This document shows positions 54,980 through 64,000 of a stretch of 64,000 nucleotides of DNA, one piece after another. Within the stretch, counting starts at the first letter, position 1; every line of letters begins with the position of its first letter. Below the pieces are notes generated by a model that was not told the origin of the DNA, did not search any database, and worked only from the letters and a program-made list of their open reading frames with translations. This stretch comes from UBA6489 sp942490775 (GTDB lineage: Bacteria > Patescibacteriota > Gracilibacteria > BD1-5 > UBA6164): assembly GCA_942490775.1 (NCBI GenBank), contig CALNYL010000009.1:310001-374000 (forward strand). Direction: 5' to 3'. A program made the position numbers and the translations under genes.

Positions 54980-55642
54980 ATGCTTTATATAGTTGCCACC
55001 CCTATCTGAAATCTAGAAGATATAACCTATAGGGCTGTTAGAATTTTGAAAGAGGTTGATTTAATCGCTTGTGAAGACACCAGAAAATCGTGAATCCTAC
55101 TCAAGCATTATGATATAAAGAAACCTCTTTTAAGTTTTCATAGTCACTCATGAAATATGAAAATTGATAAAATTATAGATAAACTAAAAAACTGAGAAGA
55201 TGTCGCTGTTATAAGTGATGCCTGAACTCCTTGAATTAGTGACCCCTGATATGCTCTTGTACAAAAAGCATTAAGTGAAAATATAGATATTTGTCCTATC
55301 CCTTGACCATCTGCTGTTATAACAGCTTTATCAGCATCATGATTACAATCAAATCATTTTTTATACCTATGATTTTTACCAGTCAAAAAATGAAGACAAA
55401 CGATTTTTTTAAGACTACAAGAAAAAAAAGATGAAACAGTCGTTATCTACGAATCCGTTCATAGAATTATTAAAACTCTTTGAGATTTAGCAAAATATTT
55501 TTGAGAAGAACATTATATAGTAGTAGGAAGAGAACTAACCAAAAAATTTGAAGAATTTAAAAGATGAAGTATAAAAGAAGTTCTAGAGTATTTTCAAAAT
55601 ACTCCTTGAAAGGTGAAGGGAGAGTTTGTAGTTATGTTTTAA
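54980..55642 (+). CDS. rsmI: 16S rRNA 2'-O-methyltransferase RsmI
   Basis: 220 residues. Tetrapyrrole-methylase fold: MLYIVATPIGNLEDITYRAV at the N-terminus, ISDAGTPGISDPGY for SAM binding, PIPGPSAVITALSASGL, and VVIYESVHRI. Methylates C1402 of 16S rRNA. About 15 of 17 glycines are TGA, a good reference for resident genes. Its last 37 codons are duplicated downstream (57338-57448). Confidence 0.92.
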
Positions 55643-55666
55643 GTTTTAGTTTATTAATATTATTAA

Positions 55667-57337
<1,671 letters not shown>

Positions 57338-57344
<7 letters not shown>

Positions 57345-57448
57345 CTAAAAAATTTGAAGAGTTTAAAAGATGAAGTATAAAAGAAGTTCTAGAGTATTTT
57401 CAAAATACTCCTTGAAAGGTGAAAGGAGAATTTGTGGTGATGTTTTAG
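57338..57448 (+). pseudogene. Vestigial 3' end of rsmI
   Basis: 37 codons reading ELTKKFEEFKRGSIKEVLEY then FQNTPGKVKGEFVVMF and TAG, the same protein end as rsmI (55532-55642) with several silent changes. It is a footprint of the tandem duplication that made the second propeller gene. Confidence 0.85.
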
Positions 57449-57470
57449 TTTTTAATTTATTTATATTATT

Positions 57471-59147
57471 ATGAAAAAAATATTAAGTTTAATTTTTATA
57501 TTGTGTTTTTTAGGTCTTGGTAGTGTATTTGCTGATGAAGTATGTGAATTCAAAGAGATTAGTGAAGGGTATGATAGTATAGATAATCTAAAATATTTAG
57601 ATAATGAAGATATTATTTTTAGAGTAGAAGATAATTGAAATAAATTTTTTGTGAAAGATAATATAGGGTTGGATAAATATAAAGATGCTAAGGAAGTTAA
57701 GTACTCTATGGATTGAAAAAGTATAGCTTTTATAGTATCAAAAGATTGAAAAGATATTGTAGTAAAAGATTGAAAAACCATATGAACTTATCCTAGAGCA
57801 TTTCATTTAGAATATTCTTTTGATTGATATAGTCTTAAGTTCATTGTAGAAGAAGAGGGAAAGTCTTTTTTAGTAAAAGATTGAATAGAGGGGAAAAAAT
57901 ATGATAATATTCAATTTTCTGAATATCATAAAGAGAATATAGGTTATTATTTTGTTGCTACTCAAAACTGACAAAGTTTCTTGGTACTAAATTGAAAGGA
58001 GTGAAAAAAATATGATTCTATGAATGAACCTAGATTTAATCTTAAGTGAGATTATATATTTATAGGAAAAAGGGATTGAAAAAAAGTTATAGTAAGAAAT
58101 TGAGAGGAAATATGAGAATATGATAATATGTATGATTTTGTAATTTCTAATGATTTAAAGAATTTTATTTTAGTCTTAAAAAATTGAGATAAAAAAAAGA
58201 TAGTAATAAAAAATGATGAAATAATATGAGAATATGATTATGTTTATGAAGTGTATTTCTCGGATGATTGAAAACACTTTTCTTTTGTTGTAAAAGATAA
58301 TGATAAGACTTTTTTAGTAACAGATTGAATAGAAGGAAATAAATATGACGATATTGACAAAGTTACATATTCTAGAAATGAAGAAAAATTTGCTTTTATT
58401 GCAGAAAAAGGAGAAAAGAAAGTGGTAATAAGAAATTGAATAGAAAGTAAAGAATATGATGATATAAAATCAAATCTAATGTATTGAAAAAGTCTTATTT
58501 TTGTTGTAAAGGAAAATGAAAAATATTTTATAGTGAAAAACTGAATAGAAAGTGAAAAATATAATAATATTGTATATTGGCAATACTCTAAAAATTCAGA
58601 TTCTTTTACTTTTTCTGGATATGATGAAAACTGAAATTTTATGATAAAAGATTGAATAAAGATAGATGATGATTACTTGGATTTATATTCCTTTATGTAT
58701 TCTCCAGATTGAAAACATTTTACATATAGAGCATGAGCTAATAATTCAATTATGGTTAGAGATGGCTTTAGTACTAAAAAATACCAATATAATAAAGTTT
58801 GATACCCACTTTATTCTCAAAGTTGAGAAAGTTTTATTTTTTTAGCGAGAAATATGGACGATAATAAGGAGGTTATAGTAAAGTTTTCATGCTTGAAAAA
58901 AGAAGCTTTTATTCAAAACATAGAAAACCTAAAAACAAAACTAGAAAATAATCCTAAATGGTCAAAACTAGTAAATAAAATAGATACATTAACTTCAAAA
59001 TTATCGGACGAGAAAATACTATCATTTTATAAAAGAATAAACAAAATAAATACAGAAAACCCTAAATATGAAGAATATAAGGATATTATGCTGTACCTAA
59101 AATCAAAAATATGACTTGAAATTTATGCTAGATGATTAGACAAGTAA
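57471..59147 (+). CDS. Secreted beta-propeller (PD40-like repeat) protein, paralogue 3
   Basis: 558 residues. Same signal peptide type (MKKILSLIFILCFLGLGSVF) and blade repeats (YSMDGKSIAFIVSKDGKDIV, FFVVKDNDKTFLVTDGIEG). Blade sequences have diverged from paralogue 2, but the last 82 codons are identical to it at DNA level. TGA is used for most glycines of the -KDG- and -NGK- turns. Confidence 0.72.
58898..59146 (+). repeat. 249-bp exact repeat, copy 2
   Basis: Second copy of 57083-57331, at a distance of 1815 bp. Encodes the C-terminal helical domain of paralogue 3. Confidence 0.9.
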
Positions 59148-59158
59148 AAATATAAAAT

Positions 59159-59443
59159 ATGCAAATCTGAGACTCTATAAAAAGTGAACATAAAATACAA
59201 ACCATAATAAAATCTATAATTTGGAAAACCGTTATAGATGTTTATAAACAAGAAAAGAATTTAAATATAACCTCTTATCTAGTTTCAATAAGAATCAGAG
59301 GAAAAAACATATTTATCAAAACAAATAAACCAATTATAAATACAGAACTCCTAATGATAAACGACAAAATAAAAGAAGCTTCTGAAAAGAAACTTCTTGT
59401 TATCTGACTAAAATTTTTTGAGTTTGAAATTAGGTATATTTAA
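59159..59443 (+). CDS. Hypothetical protein, DUF721/DciA-like (weak)
   Basis: 94 residues. Helical N-terminus, then VSIRIRGKNIFIKTNKPIIN and TELLMINDKIKEASEKK, and a final strand. The strand-helix order with a K-T-x-x-P-I-x-x-x-EL element loosely matches DUF721/DciA-type proteins, but evidence is thin. Overlaps the convergent small membrane protein gene by 4 bp. Confidence 0.45.
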
Positions 59444-59676
59444 AGCTCTTCAAATATTAACCTATATCTTTTTCCATCAATCGTTATTATATTCTCCTGC
59501 TTTTTTTCTTGACTTGATTCTAGTACACTTGTTTTATAATTAGATAATAATTGTTTATCTCAAACAAATGTTCAAACTAGTATTACAAAAGCAGAAATAA
59601 TTAGCACAACGACAGTTGAACTAGTCAATTTTTTGTCAAAAAAATCGTAGTATGCCTCAATAAAATGTTTTATCAT
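59440..59676 (-). CDS. Hypothetical single-pass membrane protein
   Basis: 78 residues. Charged N-terminus (MIKHFIEAYYDFFDKKLTSS), one helix (TVVVLIISAFVILVGTFVG), then a short soluble tail with TIDGKRYRLIFEEL. Two TGA codons. Convergent with and overlapping the preceding gene. No family recognised. Confidence 0.55.
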
Positions 59677-60067
59677 CAATACATTGCATTAAAAATTAGC
59701 ATGTATCAATATTTAAACATATATTATTATATATGTCAAGGATTTTAAGTTTTTATAAATATAAAGCAGAAAAAAAATAAAAGATTCAACTGTAGAAATA
59801 TCCATTTATGGTGTCTTTTATATATTTTTGTAACTGCTATTTTTGATTATATTCCAAAGATGTTTTAGTAAAACATCTCTACATTTTTTTATTGAACTTA
59901 TAGATAAACAAAAAACAACTGCGACCTCTTTTATTTATTTAACGGGGAAAATACAAAAAAAAGAAAAGCCTATGTAAAACAAAATTTTTCAATAAAAAAA
60001 ATGTGCTTTTAATTTTTTTTAAATATAATACTAATAACATTAAAAAATAAAAAAACTAATAACAATT
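59677..60067. other. Intergenic region upstream of the methyltransferase
   Basis: About 390 bp. Holds a repeat C-type hairpin at 59858-59883 and a motif (TGTAGAAATATCCATTTATG, then GTGTCTTTTA) partly matching the hairpin at 19330. The last ~120 bp are extremely A/T rich and probably contain the promoter. No gene seen. Confidence 0.5.
59858..59883. repeat. Repeat C-type hairpin
   Basis: AGATGTTTT-agt-AAAACATCT perfect 9-bp stem followed by CTACA, the same end as the other C-type hairpins. Confidence 0.5.
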
Positions 60068-62056
60068 ATGAATAAACAATCAATAACAAACAGTATAAAA
60101 ATACCAAATAAAAATTTAGAAATCTTAAAAAATAATTTTTCACACTGTTTTGATAAAAACGGTGATTTTAATTTTGAAAAATTTAAAAAAGAACTTTCAG
60201 AAAATGAGGAAATAGATTTTTCTAAAGAGAGCTATGGAATGGACTGGCTCTGAAAAAGTTATGCAAGACTACTAGCCAGTGATGAAGCCAAAACACTTCT
60301 AAAAGAAGATGAAGATTTTAATAGAAAACCAGAAAACAAAGACTCACAAAACTTACTTATAAAAGGCGATAACCTAGAAGTATTAAAACATCTATCCAAT
60401 GCCTATTATGAAAAAATAAAGATGATATACATAGACCCTCCCTACAACACAGGTAGCGACGGTTTTGTATATCAAGACGATAGGAAATTTACAATTCAAG
60501 AGTTATCACAACTAGCAGGAATAGACGAAGAACAAGCACAAAGAATTCTAGACTTCACCCAAAGCAAAAGCAACACCCACTCAGCATGGCTTACCTTCAT
60601 GTACCCCAGACTCTACATAGCAAAGCAACTTCTAAAAGACGACGGAGTAATTTTTGTAAGTATTGATGATAATGAAGTAGCTCAGTTGAGAATGTTGATG
60701 GATGAGATTTTTGGAGAAGAGAATTTTGTAGGAGAATTTGTATGGATAAGAAAAAAGAAATGAGCATTTCTTTCCAAAAAAACAAGAAAAATGACAGAAT
60801 ATATTTTATGTTATCAAAAAGAACATAATAATGTCACATTTATTTGAGAAAAAGCCTATTTAGATAAACAGCAACCCATTGTAAAAAGAACAAATTCACT
60901 GAAGACACTTAATTTCCCAAAAAATCTAATAAAAACAAAACTAGATGATGGTATTTATGAAAAAAGAATAGCTATAAATAATACAAACATATCTTTTAAT
61001 AATAAATTTGAAGTTAAAAATGGTATAGTGATAAATGAGTTGAATACTAAAGGACGATTTGTTTGGACACAAGGTTTTCTAAATAAAGAATTAAAAAGTG
61101 GAACTCAAGTATTTTTATCAAAACAATTTGGTTTTAATGTTTTAAGACATAATCAATCTGAAAAAACAAAAACCCCCTCAACGATGATTAATAAAACTGT
61201 TAATGTTGGAACAAATGAAGATGCTTCATCAGAAATTGCGAGTCTTTTTGATACTGAAGTTGGTGCTATATTTGATTATGCTAAACCAACTTCTCTAATT
61301 AAATATATAACTAGTTTTTTAGTCAATCAAAACGACATAATCCTTGATTTTTTTGCTGGTTCATGAACCACAGGAGATGCAGTAATGCAACTAAACTCTG
61401 AAGACTCAGGAAACAGAAAATACATCCTAGTACAAATACCAGAAAAAATAGACCCAAAGAAAAACAAAACAGCACACGACTTCGTAAAAAACGAACTAAA
61501 AACAGAAAACCCAACCATCTTTGAAATAACAAAAGAAAGACTAATAAGAGCAGCCAAAAAAATACAAGAAACAACAAAAAACAGTGACAAACAAACTAAC
61601 AAACAAACACAAAAAAGCCGTGACACAAACCTCGGATTCAAAATATTTGAAACCATGCCAATCTGGGAAAACTATAACCTAGAAGCAGAAGAATTTGATA
61701 CACAAATAAAACTATTCGACGAAAACCAACTAACCCCCGAAGACCTAAAAACAATACTAACCACATGGAAAACATACGACTGAATACCACTCACACAAAA
61801 CCTAGAAGAAATAAACCTAAACTGATACACAGGACAATACCACGACAATAAACTCTACCTAATAAACAAAAACTTCAAAACAAAAAACCTAAAAAAACTA
61901 CTAGAAGAAATAGATAAAAATGAAAACTTCAACCCCGCAAGTATAATAGTATTCGGCTATAACTTCGAAAGCAAAACCCTAAGAGAAATCGCAGACAATG
62001 TAAAAAACTATACAAACAAAAAACAAATAGACATTGACTTTATAACAAGATATTAA
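60068..62056 (+). CDS. Type III-like DNA methyltransferase (Mod)
   Basis: 662 residues. Beta-class N6-adenine or N4-cytosine methyltransferase: DPPY at Asp123-Tyr126 (YIDPPYNTGSDG), HSAWLTFMYPRLYIAK, LLKDDGVIFVSIDDNEVAQL, and the SAM motif DFFAGSGTTGDAV near residue 430. The central target-recognition region (about 220-400) is variable. Followed after 10 bp by a TrlF-like gene; a Res helicase subunit is not seen in the window. Only about 6 of 29 glycines are TGA, far below resident genes. Confidence 0.85.
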
Positions 62057-62066
62057 AAATAAAACT

Positions 62067-64000
62067 ATGAAAAATATATTTCAAAATGGTTCAGAATGGC
62101 TAAGATTTGACTGCCACCTACACACAAAAGCAGATAAAGAATTTACTTATTCTTGAGAAGAAGATTATTACGAAAGCTCTTACATAGAAAAACTACAAAC
62201 AGAAAATATAAATATTTGAATTATAGCAAATCATAATAAATTTGACCTAGAAGAATATAAAAAACTCTCAAAAACAGCAAAAAAGAAAGAAATATTTATT
62301 CTCCCAGCAGTAGAACTATCAGTAAACGACGGAGCAAATTGAATCCACTGTTTAGTAGTTTTTAACCATGAAGAATGGTTAGAAAACGGAAACAATTATA
62401 TTCAGCAATTCATAACAGAAAGCTTTGCAGGAAAACATAATTTTGAAAATGAAAACAGCAGAAGTAATTATGACTTGAAAACAACAATAGAAAAGTTAAA
62501 TAAATATCAAAAAAACTATTTCATTATTCTAGCACACTGTGAAGACAAAAGCGGATTCTTTAATGAACTAAGTGGAGGAAGAATCGGAGGATTTAAAGAT
62601 AATACAAACTTTAAAAACAATATTTTAGGACTTCAAAAAGCAAGAACAGGAGATAAAATTAATAAATGGAAAAAATGGCTAGGAAATGATTTACCAGCTT
62701 TTATAGAATGATCAGACCCAAAAGAAATTAAAGAAATAGGAAAAGGAAAAAGATCATTTATTAAAATCGGAGATTTTAATTTTGAAGCAATAAAATTTGC
62801 ACTACAAGAAAAAAAATTGAGAACAAAAAATGAAATCTATAATTATAATACTGAAAAATTTAATATTAAAAAATCAGAAGACTTCATAGAAAAACAAATA
62901 AAAACTCAAAATTCATACATAAAATCAATTTCATTTACATGATGAAAACTAAATGGGCAAATTATAAACCTCTCACCTTCTATGAATAATTTTGTATGAA
63001 TCCGTGGAAGCGGAAAATCATCTATTATTGAGATTTTAAGATACACACTAGATATTTCATTTTGAGAAAATTCAGCCGATAAAGAATATAAACAAAACCT
63101 AGTAAGAGAAATGCTGGGAAGTTGATGAAAAGTAAAAATAGTTGCGATAAATCAAGATAATCAAGAATTTATAATAGAAAAAACTCTTAATCATAGCACA
63201 AATATTTCAAAAGAAGGAAAAGAACAAAATATAAATATTGAATCCATTCTACAAAAACCTATCTATTTTTGACAAAAAGACTTATCAAACTACACAGGAA
63301 ATTTTGAAAACGAACTTATAAAAAAGTTTATTGGAAACAAAACAGAAGAAGTACAAGAAAAAATAGAACAAAAACAACTAGAAATTTCATCTAATATTGA
63401 AGCAAGTAAAAAATATAAAAATACTTTAGAAAAAAAAGAAGAAACCATAAAAAAAATAAATGAATTAGAATTAAAAATAGACGAATTTAAAAAACATAAT
63501 CTCGAAGAAAAATTAAAAATTCAAATAGAATTTAATAATGATAAATCAGAACTAAAAAAAATAAATAAAGATTTAAAAGAATTTATAATAGACTTACAAG
63601 AATTTATAAGTAAATATAGAGAAATACCATTTTTTAATAATTTTAAAAAATATGAATCAAAAGAAAATAAAGATGTATTTGAAAGTTATCTTTTAATTAT
63701 AAATCAAATAGAAAATATGTTTTCTAAAATAGAAGAAAATACAAAAGAAATTGATGAAGAATTATTAAAAAAACAATTAAATGAGATTTATAATAAATTC
63801 ATAGAAAAATTTAAAAATAAAGAAGAAGAATTTGCTGAAATTCAAAGAAAAATAAATATTCCAAACCTCAGAGCAGATGATTTTATGGAATACACAAGAC
63901 AATTAAAATTAAGAAAATTAATGCTAAAAGAATATGGAAATGAAGAAAAAAAGAAAACAGAAAATAAAAATACTCTAAATAAATTATTACAAGAATTAGA
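62067..64000 (+). CDS. TrlF-like PHP/SMC-type ATPase (3' end outside window)
   Basis: 644 codons visible, frame open to the window end. N-terminal PHP-type phosphoesterase part: FDCHLHTKAD (His17, His19), IIANHNKFD, LPAVELSV and ILAHCEDKSG. Then an SMC/ABC-type P-loop (GIRGSGKSSIIEILRY, from residue 311), followed by a long coiled coil from about residue 425 (KTEEVQEKIEQKQLEISSNI onwards). The Walker B and signature region should lie downstream. The combination matches TrlF-family proteins found in defence and mobile islands. Co-transcribed with the methyltransferase. Confidence 0.75.

Noticed and set aside
61323..61656. Two overlapping minus-strand frames of about 80-110 codons within the methyltransferase
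   Set aside because: They mirror the lysine/threonine-rich coding sequence of Mod and have no independent support.

Overview
The window comes from an AT-rich bacterium that reads UGA as glycine (translation table 25), which points to the Candidate Phyla Radiation lineages Absconditabacteria (SR1) or Gracilibacteria (BD1-5). The evidence is direct: in RecA, enolase, GyrA, DapF, RsmI, Lgt and other conserved proteins, in-frame TGA codons fall exactly where invariant glycines belong, while genes end only in TAA or TAG. A standard-code reading breaks almost every gene into pieces. All coding calls here use UGA=Gly.

Layout. 1-4150: a membrane protein, a thioredoxin-fold protein, two tandem C39-peptidase-like lipoproteins and a four-helix membrane protein. 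4397-7711: a DAP/lysine cluster (dapA, dapF, lysA). 7791-9515: an AAA ATPase gene cut by a decayed ISL3-like element. 10036-21243: gyrA, a TrmB-type regulator divergent from an AlaX-type tRNA editing protein, two RluC/RluD-type pseudouridine synthases, a RecO-like protein, a radical SAM protein, a second AAA ATPase and a phosphodiester-glycosidase-like protein. 21328-27863: type IV pilin-like genes, a sigma region 4/HARE-type protein, a DnaQ-type exonuclease and recA. 28013-32082: a TIM-barrel protein converging on a probable lipid-modification operon (radical SAM, two tiny membrane proteins, an ICMT-like methyltransferase, lgt). 32369-38077: two pilin-like genes, HU, an anti-sigma-type kinase, rbfA-ftsQ, bS21 and a U32-like protein. 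38174-41120: IS256- and IS4-like remnants around a secreted beta-propeller gene. 41199-46058: a TPR protein, gpmI, mazG and eno. 46133-48380: small membrane protein and lipoproteins. 48472-53748: a 1758-residue PKD-repeat surface protein with a repetitive cytoplasmic tail. 53913-59676: ssb, rsmI and two duplicated propeller genes. 60068-64000: a type III DNA methyltransferase followed by a TrlF-like PHP-ATPase, a likely defence module that runs off the window.

The genes describe a small cell with glycolysis (gpmI, eno), DAP/lysine synthesis, lipoprotein maturation, pili and large secreted surface proteins. Several lipoproteins with clear lipoboxes lie in the same window as the Lgt that would modify them. 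Intergenic spaces carry at least three families of short hairpin repeats.

The most notable signals are: near-perfect inverted repeats whose right arm contains the start codon at both AAA ATPase genes; a 249-bp exactly identical tail shared by two otherwise diverged propeller genes, one preceded by an (ATT)10 tract; seven copies of a P-(D/E/S)-W-L motif in the cytoplasmic tail of the giant protein; the five-gene lipid-type operon; and a marked drop in UGA-glycine use in the methyltransferase/TrlF pair that suggests recent transfer.
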